A DNA stretch of 64,000 nt from Micromonospora zamorensis (GCF_900090275.1 NZ_LT607755.1:2480001-2544000), one strand, 5' to 3'. Counted from the first letter of the stretch, positions 45,324-54,976 are shown. A program made the numbers and translations. Notes: a model not told the origin generated them from the letters alone.

Positions 45324-45952
45324 GGGGTGGCCTCGCTCGGCTCGGTGACCAGCTCATGGCGCACCGGGATCTCGGCGAGGGTGGCCGGGTCGGCGGTGCA
45401 GACCAGCACCGCCACCCCGGGGGAGGCCGGTGGGGAGAGTCGAGGCATCAGGTCACTGAGGGCGCTGTCGCCCGCCGACCCGGCCGGCAGGTCGATGACG
45501 AGCACCTCGGGCAGGCAGGCAGCCGCCCGGGCGAGCGCCACCCGGAACCGCTGGGCGGCGTTGATCTGGTGCGGCAGCAGGGTGAGAGAGAACGCCAGCT
45601 CGAGACGGTCGACAACGGTGGCCGTCCAGTCGTCGGCAACCTCGTGCACCCGTTCGCGTTTGCGCTGGCCGTACTCGATGTTGCGACGCACGGTGAGCTG
45701 GGGGAGCAGGGCGCCACCGGCGGGCACGTAGCCGATCTGCCGGCGCGGCGGCGGCAGGGTGGTGACGTCCCGGTCGCCGACCATGATGCGACCGGTCACC
45801 GGGGCGGCGAGCCCGGCCAGCACCCGGGCGACCGCCGTGCCGAACCGGGGCGGCGCGACCAGGGCGGCGAGGGTGCCGGCTGGGACGTCGAGGGTCACCG
45901 GCCCGGTGCCGGGGACGGCGACCAGTGCACGTAGCCGTAACGTGGCCCTCAC
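45320..45952 (-). CDS. ABC ATPase-like protein with all catalytic motifs lost (pseudo-ATPase)
   Basis: 210 residues from GTG 45952 (CCGGAGG site). Overall layout matches a sugar-ABC ATPase core, yet the Walker A place is APPRFGTA (33-40, no GKS/T), the Q-loop GYVPAGG (no Gln), signature QINAAQ (LSGGQ lost), Walker B VLVIDLP (no Glu) and H-loop VLVCTADP (no His). The frame is open and codon use normal, so this is a conserved fold without ATPase residues rather than decay. First gene of the operon. Confidence 0.88.
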   Translation of the reverse strand: MRATLRLRALVAVPGTGPVTLDVPAGTLAALVAPPRFGTAVARVLAGLAAPVTGRIMVGDRDVTTLPPPRRQIGYVPAGGALLPQLTVRRNIEYGQRKRERVHEVADDWTATVVDRLELAFSLTLLPHQINAAQRFRVALARAAACLPEVLVIDLPAGSAGDSALSDLMPRLSPPASPGVAVLVCTADPATLAEIPVRHELVTEPSEATP

Positions 45953-46015
45953 CTCCGGTGACCGCTGGGCGAACGTCCCCAGGGTGGCACATCGTGCCGA
46001 CAATCGATGTCCTCA

Positions 46016-46036
46016 CCATTTCCACTGTGGAGATGG
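46016..46036. promoter_or_regulatory. Inverted repeat upstream of the pseudo-ABC operon
   Basis: CCATTTCCAC (46016-46025) and GTGGAGATGG (46027-46036) pair with one G-T mismatch around a single T. It lies 63 bp upstream of the first operon gene and right after the WYL stop, so it may be an operator or a short terminator. Confidence 0.5.
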
Positions 46037-46045
46037 CGGAGCTTC

Positions 46046-47023
46046 TCAGCCGGGCCCGTAGAGCGCGGCGAGCCCGGCCGCCGTGGCGGCCAGACGCTCG
46101 CGGAGCGCCACCGGGGTCAGCACCTCGACGTCGGCGCCCAGGCGCAGCAGGTCACCGTGGGCATGGGTGAGCGACTCGATCGGCAGCACCGCGGTCACCC
46201 AGCCACGTGCGTCCGGCGGCCCGGCGCTGGCGTCCACCGCGGTCACCACCGGATCGCTGCCGATCTCCCGCAAGCGCTGGCGACCGGCGGGGGAGAGCCG
46301 GACGGTTGCCTCGTCGCGGTGCAGCTGGGCGCGGAACCGCACCACGTGCGCCCGCCACCAGGCCGGCAGGTCGAAGTCGGCGGGTCGGTCGAACTCCTGC
46401 GCCAGGGGGGTCAGCGCGAGGATCTGGTTGACCCGGTACGTCGCCGGCGAGCCCCGGCCGGGCTGGTCGGCCACCACATACCACCGGCCACCCTTGAGCA
46501 CCAGGCCGTACGGCTCCAGCACCCGGGTCACCTCACCGTTCCAGCCGCGGTAGCGCACCTCGACGCGGTGCTGCCGCCAGACCGCCTCGGCCGTGCGGGC
46601 CAGCTCGGGGGAGGCGTCGCCGTCGGCGTACCAGCCGGGGGTGTCCAGGTGGAAGCGTTGCTGGAGTCGGGCGGCCCGGTCGCGCAGCGGCGCGGGGAGG
46701 GCGGCGTGCAGCTTGAGTTGCAGCGCGGCGACCACGTCGCCGTAGCCCAGCTCGTCGGCGGGGCCGGGTAGCCCGGCCAGGAAGAGCCGGTCGGCCTCGT
46801 CGGCGGTCAGCCCGGTCAGGCGGGTCCGCCAGCCGTCGACCAGTTGGTAGCCGCCGGCGTGCCCGGCCTCTCCGTAGAGCGGGATGCCGGCGGCGTGCAG
46901 CGACTCCACGTCGCGGTAGATGGTGCGGGGGGACACGGCCAACCGGTCGGCGAGCTGCGCGGCGGTCAACCGACCGTGTGACTGGAGCAGCAGCAGGACG
47001 GAAAGGAGTCGACTGGCCCGCAC
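46046..47023 (-). CDS. HTH and WYL domain transcriptional regulator (DeoR-like)
   Basis: 325 residues from GTG 47023. N-terminal HTH: RLLSVLLLLQSHGRLTAAQL, VSPRTIYRDVESLHAAGI. WYL region: RGWNGEVTRVLEPYGLVLKGGRWYVVADQ. A WCX-like end follows. An inverted repeat (47028-47044) abuts its start and sits in front of the divergent operon at 47068. Confidence 0.92.
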   Translation of the reverse strand: MRASRLLSVLLLLQSHGRLTAAQLADRLAVSPRTIYRDVESLHAAGIPLYGEAGHAGGYQLVDGWRTRLTGLTADEADRLFLAGLPGPADELGYGDVVAALQLKLHAALPAPLRDRAARLQQRFHLDTPGWYADGDASPELARTAEAVWRQHRVEVRYRGWNGEVTRVLEPYGLVLKGGRWYVVADQPGRGSPATYRVNQILALTPLAQEFDRPADFDLPAWWRAHVVRFRAQLHRDEATVRLSPAGRQRLREIGSDPVVTAVDASAGPPDARGWVTAVLPIESLTHAHGDLLRLGADVEVLTPVALRERLAATAAGLAALYGPG

Positions 47024-47027
47024 TTCA

Positions 47028-47044
47028 CTGACACTAGCTGTCAG
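47028..47044. promoter_or_regulatory. Inverted repeat operator between WYL regulator and its divergent operon
   Basis: CTGACA (47028-47033) and TGTCAG (47039-47044) with a CTAGC core. Its place, 5 bp upstream of the WYL start and 24 bp from the other gene, fits a shared operator for autoregulation. Confidence 0.6.
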
Positions 47045-47067
47045 GGGAGCGCTCGTACGGTCCCGGC

Positions 47068-47547
47068 ATGGCTTTTCGCGACAAGGATCTGACAACACCG
47101 GGACCGATCACGGTGGACGGTCGACAACTGAAGCGCTACCACGTCGACCAGCCGGAGCGGCCGATCGAGCCGGAGGTGGAGAAGGCCGCGTACGACCTGC
47201 TGCCGGCGTTGCTGGCCGACGTCGTCGACGACGGCACCCCGGCCGCCGGGTGGGTGGTGCTGCACCGGGGCGCGGACACCGGCGCCTACCTGCTGGCGTA
47301 CACCTGGGTGTGGGACAACGCGGTGGAGGTCCGCGTCGCCGCGGCCGGGCAGCCGGCGCTGGACTGTCCCGACGACGACCCGGCACACTTCGTCCACCTA
47401 CGCCGCCCGGCGGTGGGCTGCGTCTGGGAGTTGGCGGTGCTGGAGCACGAGCGGGCCGCCTGGGTCCGGCACATGCTGACGCCGGAGAGCCCGAATCTGA
47501 TCGGTTATCTGCGTGACACGCGAGCGGAAGGGCCGGTGGGCCGCTGA
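47068..47547 (+). CDS. Conserved hypothetical protein
   Basis: 159 residues from ATG 47068. A mixed alpha/beta protein of actinomycetes: ITVDGRQLKRYHVDQPERPI, VVLHRGADTGAYLLAYTWV, CPDDDPAHFVHLRRPAVGCVW. No signal peptide and no known domain recognised. Stop overlaps the next start by 1 bp (TGATG), so the two are translationally coupled. Confidence 0.8.
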   Translation: MAFRDKDLTTPGPITVDGRQLKRYHVDQPERPIEPEVEKAAYDLLPALLADVVDDGTPAAGWVVLHRGADTGAYLLAYTWVWDNAVEVRVAAAGQPALDCPDDDPAHFVHLRRPAVGCVWELAVLEHERAAWVRHMLTPESPNLIGYLRDTRAEGPVGR

Positions 47548-48005
47548 TGGGCGACTTCGACTTCTATGTGGGCACCTGGAACGTGGTGAACCGGCGGCTG
47601 CGCGAGCGGCTGGTGGGCTCCGACGAGTGGGAGGAGTTTCCCGGGGTGTCGGTCGCGCACAGCTTCTTCGGTGGCGGCGGCAACTTCGACGAGATCACCT
47701 TCCCGACCAAGGGCTCCGCTGGCGCCACGGTCCGGATCTTCGACCCGGCCCGGCAGGAGTGGTCGATCTACTGGATGAGCAGCGTTGACGGCGTGCTGGG
47801 GCTGCCGCCGATGGTGGGCCGCTTCGTCGACGGGGTGGGCCGCTTCTACGCCGACGACCAGCACGAGGGCCGACCGGTGCGGTGCCGGTTCATCTGGTCG
47901 GACATCAGCGCGACCACGGCCCGCTGGGAGCAGGCGTTCTCCGTCGACAGCGAGCAGACCTGGGAGACCAACTGGATCATGACGTCCACCCGGGTGAGGG
48001 ACTGA
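47547..48005 (+). CDS. Conserved hypothetical protein (DUF1579-like beta-barrel)
   Basis: 152 residues. DFDFYVGTWNVVNRRL at the start and ARWEQAFSVDSEQTWETNW at the end are typical of small calycin-like proteins of the DUF1579 type; the middle GGGGNFDEITFP and IYWMSSVDGVLG fit too. Ligand unknown. First pair of the operon leading to the monooxygenase. Confidence 0.8.
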   Translation: MGDFDFYVGTWNVVNRRLRERLVGSDEWEEFPGVSVAHSFFGGGGNFDEITFPTKGSAGATVRIFDPARQEWSIYWMSSVDGVLGLPPMVGRFVDGVGRFYADDQHEGRPVRCRFIWSDISATTARWEQAFSVDSEQTWETNWIMTSTRVRD

Positions 48006-48073
48006 CGCAGGACGATGGTGGGGCGGTGGTCGCGGTGTTAGTGTCCGTCCACCGCCCCGGATGGAGGAACGCC

Positions 48074-49591
48074 TTGGCCTCCGACCACGTCGACGTGCTG
48101 ATCATCGGTGCCGGCCTGTCCGGCATCGGGGCCGCCTGCCACCTTCGTCGTGACTGCCCCGACAAGACGTACGCGGTGCTGGAGGCGCGCGACGCCGTCG
48201 GCGGCACCTGGGACCTGTTCCGCTACCCGGGCATCCGCTCGGACTCGGACATGTTCACCCTCGGCTACTCGTTCAAGCCGTGGACCGCCCCGAAGGCCAT
48301 CGCCGACGGCACGACCATCCGGGAGTACGTGCGGGAGACCGCCCGGGAGTACGACGTGCAGCGGCACATCCGCTTCCGGCACCGGGTGCTGCGCGCCGAC
48401 TGGGACAGCGCCGCCGCCCGCTGGACGGTGCACGCCCAGCGCACCGACACCGCCGAAACCGTGGTGCTGACCTGCTCGTTCCTGTTCGCCTGCACCGGCT
48501 ACTACCGCTACGACGAGGGTTACACCCCGGCGCTGCCCGGTCTCGACGCGTACGCCGGGCAGGTGGTGCACCCACAGCACTGGCCCGACGATCTCGACCA
48601 CGCCGGCAAGCGGGTGGTGGTGATCGGCAGCGGCGCGACGGCGGTGACCCTGGTGCCGGCCATGGCGGAGCGGGCCGCCCACGTGACGATGCTCCAGCGC
48701 TCACCCACGTACGTCATGGCGCTGCCCTCGCGTGACCGGCTGGCCGACGCGCTGCGGCGCCGGCTGCCGGCGAAGGCCGCGTATCCGGTGGTGCGGTGGA
48801 AGAACGTGCTGCTGTCCACCGTCAACTTCCAGCTCAGCCGGCGTGCGCCGGGGCTGGTGAAGCGGGTGCTGCGCCGGGCCGCGAGGGGCCGACTCCCGGT
48901 CGGGTACGACGTAGACCGGCACTTCTCGCCCCGTTACGACCCGTGGGACCAGCGGCTCTGCGTGGCACCCGACGGCGACCTGTTCACGGCCGTCGCGCAG
49001 GGCAGGGCGTCGGTGGTCACCGACACCATCGACACCTTCACCGCGCACGGCGTGCGGCTGGCCTCCGGCGACGAGCTGCCCGCCGACATCGTGGTCACCG
49101 CGACCGGGCTCAACCTGCTGGCCCTCGGTGGTCTGACAGTGCGCGTGGACGGCGTCGACGTCGACCTGGCGAACAGCGTCGCCTACAAGGGCATGATGCT
49201 CTCCGGCGTGCCGAACTTCGCCCTGACCATCGGCTACACGAACGCGTCGTGGACGCTCAAGGCCGACCTGGTCGCCGGGTACGTCTGCCGGCTGCTGCGG
49301 CACCTGGACCGCACCGGCCAGCAGGTCGTCACCCCGCTCCCGCCGCCCGACGCGCGGCGGGTGCCGCTGATCGACCTGCGCTCCTCCTACGTGCTGCGCG
49401 CTGTCGACGCCCTGCCCAAGCAGGGTGCGGCCGCGCCGTGGCGGTTGCACCAGAACTACGCCCGTGACGTGCTGTTGATGCGGCACGGCCGGCTCACCGA
49501 CGAGGGTGTGCGCTTCACCCGGGCCGGCGAGGTGGCCACACCCGTCGGCGTCCAGCGTCCCGTCCCGACCAGTCCGTCTGCTCGTAGGTAA
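48074..49591 (+). CDS. Flavin-containing Baeyer-Villiger type monooxygenase (EthA/MymA-like)
   Basis: 505 residues from TTG 48074, with GGAGG six bases upstream; no ATG or GTG fits better. FAD motif VLIIGAGLSGIGAACHLRR, GGTWDLFRYPGIRSDSDMFTLGY, BVMO-like YAGQVVHPQHWPDDL and NADPH motif VVVIGSGATAVTLVPAMAE. The overall pattern (YNASWTLKADL-like GYTNASWTLKADL, ATGLNLLALGG) is very close to mycobacterial EthA and MymA. Followed by an SDR as in the MymA locus. It would insert oxygen next to a ketone or oxidise sulfur/nitrogen. Confidence 0.93.
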   Translation: MASDHVDVLIIGAGLSGIGAACHLRRDCPDKTYAVLEARDAVGGTWDLFRYPGIRSDSDMFTLGYSFKPWTAPKAIADGTTIREYVRETAREYDVQRHIRFRHRVLRADWDSAAARWTVHAQRTDTAETVVLTCSFLFACTGYYRYDEGYTPALPGLDAYAGQVVHPQHWPDDLDHAGKRVVVIGSGATAVTLVPAMAERAAHVTMLQRSPTYVMALPSRDRLADALRRRLPAKAAYPVVRWKNVLLSTVNFQLSRRAPGLVKRVLRRAARGRLPVGYDVDRHFSPRYDPWDQRLCVAPDGDLFTAVAQGRASVVTDTIDTFTAHGVRLASGDELPADIVVTATGLNLLALGGLTVRVDGVDVDLANSVAYKGMMLSGVPNFALTIGYTNASWTLKADLVAGYVCRLLRHLDRTGQQVVTPLPPPDARRVPLIDLRSSYVLRAVDALPKQGAAAPWRLHQNYARDVLLMRHGRLTDEGVRFTRAGEVATPVGVQRPVPTSPSARR

Positions 49592-49613
49592 CCGCCCGGA
49601 GAGGAGCACCATC

Positions 49614-50525
49614 GTGCAGAGGTTCGACTTCGCCGGCGCCACGGCCGTGGTCACCGGCGCGGCCAGCGGCATCGGCGCGGCGCTGGCGCACGCGCTGGCC
49701 CGCCGGGGCAGTGATCTGGTCCTGCTGGACCGTGACGCCGAGCGGCTGGAGGCGGTCACCGCCGCGATCCGCCTCGACCACCCGGGCCGCCAGGTGCACA
49801 CGTACCTGGTGGATCTCGCCGACGTGACGGCCACCGCCCAGGTGGCCGCGGAGATCGGTCAGCGGCACCCGCGCGTCCGACTGCTGGTGAACAATGCCGG
49901 CGTCGGCCTCGGCGGCCGGTTCGACCAGGTGACGTTCGACGAGTTCAGCTGGGTGATCGACGTCAACTTCCGGGCCGTGGTGCAGCTGACCCACGCGCTG
50001 CTGCCCACCCTCAAGGCGGAGCCGGGCGCGCACCTGGTCAACATCTCCAGCCTGTTCGGGCTGATCGCGCCGGCCGGGCAGACCGCATACTCGGCGAGCA
50101 AGTTCGCGGTGCGCGGTTTCACCGAGGCGCTGCGTCACGAGTTGGTCGACGACGGCATCGGGGTGACGTCGGTGCACCCCGGCGGGATCCGCACCCGCAT
50201 CACCGAGAACGCCCGGATCGGCAGCGGCGTCTCACACGAGGAGTACGCGGCCGGTCGGGCGCAGTTCGAGAAGCTGCTCACCATCTCGCCGGAGCGGGCC
50301 GCCGAGGTGATCCTGCGCGGCGTCGAGCGGCGTCGGGGCCGGGTGCTGATCGGCTGGTCGGCGAAGCTGCCCGACCTGCTGGCCCGGGTCCTGCCGGCCT
50401 CGTACAACCGGCTTCTGGTCACCGGTCTGAACCGGGGTGTCGTCCGTCCGGCGCCGCCGACCCCCGGCGTGCCGGCGCAACGCCCCGGCGACGCCGCTGT
50501 CGACCCGGCCCGTGAGGTGGCGTGA
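49614..50525 (+). CDS. SDR family oxidoreductase (SadH-like)
   Basis: 303 residues from GTG 49614 (GGAGAGGAG upstream). VVTGAASGIGAALAHALAR, NNAGVGLGG, catalytic ISSLFGL, YSASK and VHPGGIRTRI; a C-terminal extension after residue 240 is typical of the classical acyl SDR group. Gap to the monooxygenase is 22 bp. Substrate likely a fatty or ketone intermediate. Confidence 0.9.
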   Translation: MQRFDFAGATAVVTGAASGIGAALAHALARRGSDLVLLDRDAERLEAVTAAIRLDHPGRQVHTYLVDLADVTATAQVAAEIGQRHPRVRLLVNNAGVGLGGRFDQVTFDEFSWVIDVNFRAVVQLTHALLPTLKAEPGAHLVNISSLFGLIAPAGQTAYSASKFAVRGFTEALRHELVDDGIGVTSVHPGGIRTRITENARIGSGVSHEEYAAGRAQFEKLLTISPERAAEVILRGVERRRGRVLIGWSAKLPDLLARVLPASYNRLLVTGLNRGVVRPAPPTPGVPAQRPGDAAVDPAREVA

Positions 50526-50537
50526 CCGGCGTCCCGG

Positions 50538-51998
50538 TCACGGGGGTGTGCTGCCCCTCTTCTCCTCCTGGGCCAGCACCGCCTCGCGGTGCTCCGGCTC
50601 GTCGCGGCGGGCCAGTTCGGCGGCGAGCCGCGGGTCGCCTACCAACCGATCCCGGTTGCGGTGCAGGAAACTCTCGAAACCCCCGGTGTACGGGCACGCC
50701 AGCTCGCCGAGCGCCTGCTCCGGTGCGTAGCGGCAGCCGGCACAGTAGTCGCTGATCTCGTCGATGTCGGTGCCGTCCACCGCGTACGGGCGGGTGTCCA
50801 ACCGGGCGAGGTCGGCGTACTGGCTCATGCCGATCACCGTCGCGTTCATCACCCAGTCGGTGCCGTCCACGAAGCAGCGCTGGAACCAGTCCGCCAGCTC
50901 GGTCGGCCGCCAGCCGCGCTGCAACGCGTAGTTGCCCAGCACCATCAGTCGGGGCGTGTGGTGGGTCCACGCCCGGTCCCGGACGCCGCCGAGGACGTCG
51001 GCCAGGCAGCGGGCCTCCACGGCGTCGGCGTCCAACTCGGCGAACCACTCCGGCAGGGGCTCGGTCGCGGCCAGCCAGTTCGCCCCCCGGAAGCGCGGCT
51101 CGAAGTACCAGTACAGCTGCCAGAGGAACTCCCGCCAGCCGAGCAACCCCCGGACGAAGGTGTCCACCGCCGTCCGCGGGGCCGTCCCGTCCCGCCACGC
51201 CTGCTCGGCGGCCCGCACGGCCGGCTCCGGGTGGAGCAACCCGAGGTTGAACGAGGACGACAGCACCGAGTGCGCGAACACCGGGTCGTCGCCGCTCATC
51301 ACGTCGGCGTAGCGGCCGTACACCGGTAGCCGGTGGGTCAGGAAGTGCGCCAGCCGGGCCTGCGCCTCGGCATGGGTGGCCGGGTGCCGCCGGGGGCCGT
51401 CCCGGCCGACGAACCGCACCCCGTCGGCCGCCCAGCGGTCCAGGTCGCGGCGGACCTCGGCGTCGATGTCGTCCTCGACGATCGGTGGGGGCGGCGGTGA
51501 CACCGCCGACGCGTCCCGCCCCTCGGCGCGGGGTCGACGCCCCGGCCCGGCCGCTGCGGCCGGCGCGGTCAGGATGTCGTGCCGCCGCTTCGCGTACCGG
51601 TAGAAGTCGGCCACCCGCAGCGGGCCGCGCCGGGGGCGGTCCGCCCAGCCGGCGAAGTCGGCCCGGCTGGTGATGAACCCACGAGGTGGCAGCACTGTCA
51701 GCTCCGGCACCGAACGGGCGAAACGCAGGGCCGCCCGGGAGTGCGGATGACACACCTCCACCGGCTCGGCGACCTGCGCCAGCGCCTCACGGAACGTGCC
51801 GGTCCGCAGCAGCAGCGCCCGGTCGCCCAGCTCGGCCGCCCGGTGGCGCAGCGCGGACAGGATCAGATGAGCCTTCTGCCGGTGCATCGGCCGTCGGCGG
51901 AACAGCTCTCGGATCTCCACCAGCAGCACCGGCTGATCGGGGTCGTCGAGGAAGTGTGGCCCGAGCTGGTCGGCCAGCAACCATCGGCGGCGATACAT
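50538..51998 (-). CDS. Cryptochrome/photolyase family protein, Fe-S prokaryotic (6-4) type
   Basis: 486 residues from ATG 51998. N-terminal DASH-like antenna domain (WLLADQLGPHFLDDPDQPVLL), then a C-terminal photolyase domain with LGWREFLWQLYW, NANW-type RGANWLAATEP and WFQRCFVDGTDWVMNATVIGMSQYAD. Cysteines in RCFVDG, DYCAGCRYAPEQ and LACPYTG form the 4Fe-4S cluster of the bacterial (6-4) photolyase class. It repairs UV lesions with light. Confidence 0.93.
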   Translation of the reverse strand: MYRRRWLLADQLGPHFLDDPDQPVLLVEIRELFRRRPMHRQKAHLILSALRHRAAELGDRALLLRTGTFREALAQVAEPVEVCHPHSRAALRFARSVPELTVLPPRGFITSRADFAGWADRPRRGPLRVADFYRYAKRRHDILTAPAAAAGPGRRPRAEGRDASAVSPPPPPIVEDDIDAEVRRDLDRWAADGVRFVGRDGPRRHPATHAEAQARLAHFLTHRLPVYGRYADVMSGDDPVFAHSVLSSSFNLGLLHPEPAVRAAEQAWRDGTAPRTAVDTFVRGLLGWREFLWQLYWYFEPRFRGANWLAATEPLPEWFAELDADAVEARCLADVLGGVRDRAWTHHTPRLMVLGNYALQRGWRPTELADWFQRCFVDGTDWVMNATVIGMSQYADLARLDTRPYAVDGTDIDEISDYCAGCRYAPEQALGELACPYTGGFESFLHRNRDRLVGDPRLAAELARRDEPEHREAVLAQEEKRGSTPP

Positions 51999-52079
51999 GC
52001 CGCAATTCTGCCCACTTTCCGGCCGTCGCAACCGACGCCGGTCCGGCAGTTCGGGCACCGGATTCCGCGCGGCGTCGGG

Positions 52080-53261
52080 TCAGGCCGGGTCGGACACCGT
52101 CGCTGCGGGTCCGAGGTCGCGGCCGCGCAGCAGCACGGTCAGCGTCACGAGGGCGACCAGCAGGGCCGCGAGCACGTACACCGGGGCCGGGCCGAGCGGC
52201 GCCAGCAGCGCGAGCAGCGCCACCACCGGGAAGGCGACGACCACCGCGCCGTGCTGCTGCCGGCGCACGTGCAGCACCCAGATCGTGAGCAGGAAGACCG
52301 CGACCGGGATGGCCACCGCGTACCCGGCGGTGGTCTCGGAGATGTGCGCGAGGTGCCGCTCGACGTCCACCGTCGCGCCCAGGCCGGCGCCGACCGCGGC
52401 GACCGCGCCGAAGACCAGGTAGTGGCCATAACCCCAGATCAAGGAGTACGGCAGCCGGTCGGGCGCCTCGATCGGCCGGTCGAAGTAGAGCCACCAGAGC
52501 GCGAACACGATGACGGCGCCGGCCGCCGCGAGCGACCACAGGTCGTGCTCCCCGGCGTCGAGCCCGGTCTGGATCGCCATCGAGATGGCCAGGACCGCCT
52601 CACCGAGCACGATGAGGGTGAACAACCCGTACCGCTCGGTGATGTGCCGGGGGTGCCACGGGGTCATCCCGGGGCGTTCGGCCACCGCCGGCACCAGCAG
52701 GTCGGCCAGCACCAGCAGCACGAACGACGCGATGCCCCACTCGGCGGGCAGCAACAGCCGCAGCAGCCACCCGAGCTGCACCACGCTCACGCCGATCGCG
52801 TAGCGACGCGCCGCCGCGCGGTGCCGAGGGTCGCCGGCCGCCGCGCGGCTCCAGTGCACGACGGCGGCCAGCCGCATCACCACGTACCCGTAGGTGATGA
52901 CGGTGAAGTTGCCGTCGGCGAAGGCGGGAGGCACCCCGGCCGCCAGGATCAGCGCTCCGCAGATCTGCACCAGGGTGGTGATCCGGTAGACGTCGTCGTC
53001 GGTGTCGTAGGCCGAGGCGAACCAGGTGAAGTTCACCCACGACCACCAGATCGCGAAGAACACCATGAGGTAGCTGGTCACGGCGTGGCGGAGGTGCCCC
53101 TCGGCGACGTCGTGGTGCAGGCTGCTGGCGGCCTGTGCCACCGCCACCACGAAACACAGGTCGAAGAAGAGTTCCAGCGGCGTGGCCGCGCGGTGCGGCT
53201 CGTCGCGGCGACGAGGACGCATCGGCCGGTAGAACGGCCGCACCGAGCGGGAGACGGTCAA
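52080..53261 (-). CDS. Low temperature requirement protein A (LtrA) family
   Basis: 393 residues from TTG 53261 (GAGGAG upstream; ATG 53222 is another choice). About ten membrane helices; the hallmark [20 protein letters not shown] comes right after an [10 protein letters not shown] start. Role unclear in bacteria; named from low-temperature growth in Listeria. It lies 20 bp after DoxX in the same direction. Confidence 0.9.
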   Translation of the reverse strand: MTVSRSVRPFYRPMRPRRRDEPHRAATPLELFFDLCFVVAVAQAASSLHHDVAEGHLRHAVTSYLMVFFAIWWSWVNFTWFASAYDTDDDVYRITTLVQICGALILAAGVPPAFADGNFTVITYGYVVMRLAAVVHWSRAAAGDPRHRAAARRYAIGVSVVQLGWLLRLLLPAEWGIASFVLLVLADLLVPAVAERPGMTPWHPRHITERYGLFTLIVLGEAVLAISMAIQTGLDAGEHDLWSLAAAGAVIVFALWWLYFDRPIEAPDRLPYSLIWGYGHYLVFGAVAAVGAGLGATVDVERHLAHISETTAGYAVAIPVAVFLLTIWVLHVRRQQHGAVVVAFPVVALLALLAPLGPAPVYVLAALLVALVTLTVLLRGRDLGPAATVSDPA

Positions 53262-53281
53262 CGCCGCTCCTCAGGCCGGGC

Positions 53282-53704
53282 TCAGCGGTGCCGCCGGCGG
53301 CCGTGGGTCAGCCCCTCCAGCACCAGGGTCAGCCCCGCGCCGACCAGCCAGATGTCCTTGGCGAGCCCCGAGCCCTGCTGGGTCGGGCGTACGCTGCCGG
53401 GCTCCCGCATCCCCGGCGTCTTCAGGTACAGCTGCACCAGGCCCGCGCCGAACGCGGTCAGGCCGAGCCCGACCAGCGGCGCCGGGACGAACGGCGCGAG
53501 CAGCGCGGCCCCCAGCGCGATCTCCGAGTACGCCAGCAGCTTGGCGAAGCGCGCCGGCTCGAACTGGCCGAGCTGGGGCATGGCGGCGACCGCCATCCCG
53601 TGCATGCCCTCCGCGGCGGCGCCCTCCAGGTTGCGCTTGCCCAGACCCGAGTTGAGGACGTACGCGCCGATGCTGACCCGCAACGGCAGGTGTGCGAGCT
53701 TCAT
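53282..53704 (-). CDS. DoxX family membrane protein
   Basis: 140 residues from ATG 53704. Four-helix membrane protein: [74 protein letters not shown]. DoxX-like proteins often act with redox enzymes at the membrane. It is the first gene of a unit with LtrA. Confidence 0.85.
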   Translation of the reverse strand: MKLAHLPLRVSIGAYVLNSGLGKRNLEGAAAEGMHGMAVAAMPQLGQFEPARFAKLLAYSEIALGAALLAPFVPAPLVGLGLTAFGAGLVQLYLKTPGMREPGSVRPTQQGSGLAKDIWLVGAGLTLVLEGLTHGRRRHR

Positions 53705-53887
53705 GGTCACTCCCGATGGCCGTGGTCGAATGCGGCCCGCGTACCCCGGACCGCCAGCGATAACCGCCGGGCCGGCTGGGCTGACCGTGGTGGTCGCGGT
53801 AGGTTCGCCGGGGGCCCACCGCCGAGCCCGTGGCACACTCGCCCACCCGGCGTCCGGCCCTGCCGCAGACCACCAGCAGGAGGCGAA

Positions 53888-54976
53888 GTGAGCCAGGAAG
53901 TCCGGGGAGTCATCTCCCGCAGCAAGGGAGCACCGGTCGAGGTCACCACCATCGTGGTGCCCGATCCCGGCCCCGGTGAGGCCATTGTCCGGATCCAGTC
54001 CTGCGGCGTCTGCCACACCGACCTGCACTACCGCGAGGGTGGCATCAACGACGACTACCCGTTCCTGCTCGGCCACGAGGCGGCGGGCATCGTCGAGCAG
54101 GTGGGCGAGGGGGTCACCGACGTCGCCCCGGGTGACTTCGTGGTCCTCAACTGGCGCGCGGTCTGCGGGATCTGCCGCGCCTGCCGCCGGGGTCGCCCCT
54201 GGTACTGCTTCAACACCCACAACGCCACCCAGCGGATGACCCTCACCGACGGCACCGAACTCGCACCGGCGCTGGGCATCGGGGCGTTCGCCGAGAAGAC
54301 CCTGGTGCACGCCGGGCAGTGCACGAAGGTCAACCCGGCCGCCCGGCCGGCCGCCGTGGGCCTGCTCGGCTGCGGTGTGATGGCCGGGCTGGGCGCGGCC
54401 ATGAACACCGGCAACGTCACCCGCGGCGACTCGGTCGCCGTGATCGGCTGCGGCGGCGTCGGAGACGCAGCGGTCGTCGGTGCGGTTCTCGCCGGCGCCA
54501 CGACGATCGTCGCGGTGGACACCGACAGCCGCAAGCTGGACTGGGCCCGCCAGTTCGGTGCCACGCACACCGTGAACGCCTCGGAGACCGACCCGGTCGA
54601 GGCGATCCAGGCCGCCACCGGCGGCTTCGGCGCCGACGTGGTGATCGACGCGGTGGGTCGGCCGGAGACGTGGAAGCAGGCGTTCTACGCCCGGGACCTG
54701 GCCGGCACCGTGGTGCTGGTCGGCGTACCGACCCCGCAGATGCAGATCGAGCTGCCGTTGCTGGACGTCTTCGGGCGCGGCGGTGCGCTGAAGTCCAGCT
54801 GGTACGGCGACTGCCTGCCCAGCCGGGACTTCCCGATGCTCACCGATCTGTACCTGCAGGGCCGCCTCGACCTGGACGCGTTCGTCACCGAGGAGATCGC
54901 GCTCGACCAGGTCGAGAACGCGTTCGAGCGGATGCACCACGGCGACGTCCTGCGCTCGGTGGTGGTGTTCCCGTGA
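53888..54976 (+). CDS. mscR: S-(hydroxymethyl)mycothiol dehydrogenase
   Basis: 362 residues from GTG 53888 (AGGAGG upstream). MDR zinc alcohol dehydrogenase: catalytic-zinc C39 and H63-E64 (GHEAAG), structural-zinc C93, C96, C99 and C107 ([15 protein letters not shown]) and NAD motif [17 protein letters not shown]. The family resemblance is to mycothiol-dependent formaldehyde dehydrogenase, and the MBL gene next door occurs beside it in mycobacteria too. It oxidises S-hydroxymethyl-mycothiol. Confidence 0.93.
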   Translation: MSQEVRGVISRSKGAPVEVTTIVVPDPGPGEAIVRIQSCGVCHTDLHYREGGINDDYPFLLGHEAAGIVEQVGEGVTDVAPGDFVVLNWRAVCGICRACRRGRPWYCFNTHNATQRMTLTDGTELAPALGIGAFAEKTLVHAGQCTKVNPAARPAAVGLLGCGVMAGLGAAMNTGNVTRGDSVAVIGCGGVGDAAVVGAVLAGATTIVAVDTDSRKLDWARQFGATHTVNASETDPVEAIQAATGGFGADVVIDAVGRPETWKQAFYARDLAGTVVLVGVPTPQMQIELPLLDVFGRGGALKSSWYGDCLPSRDFPMLTDLYLQGRLDLDAFVTEEIALDQVENAFERMHHGDVLRSVVVFP

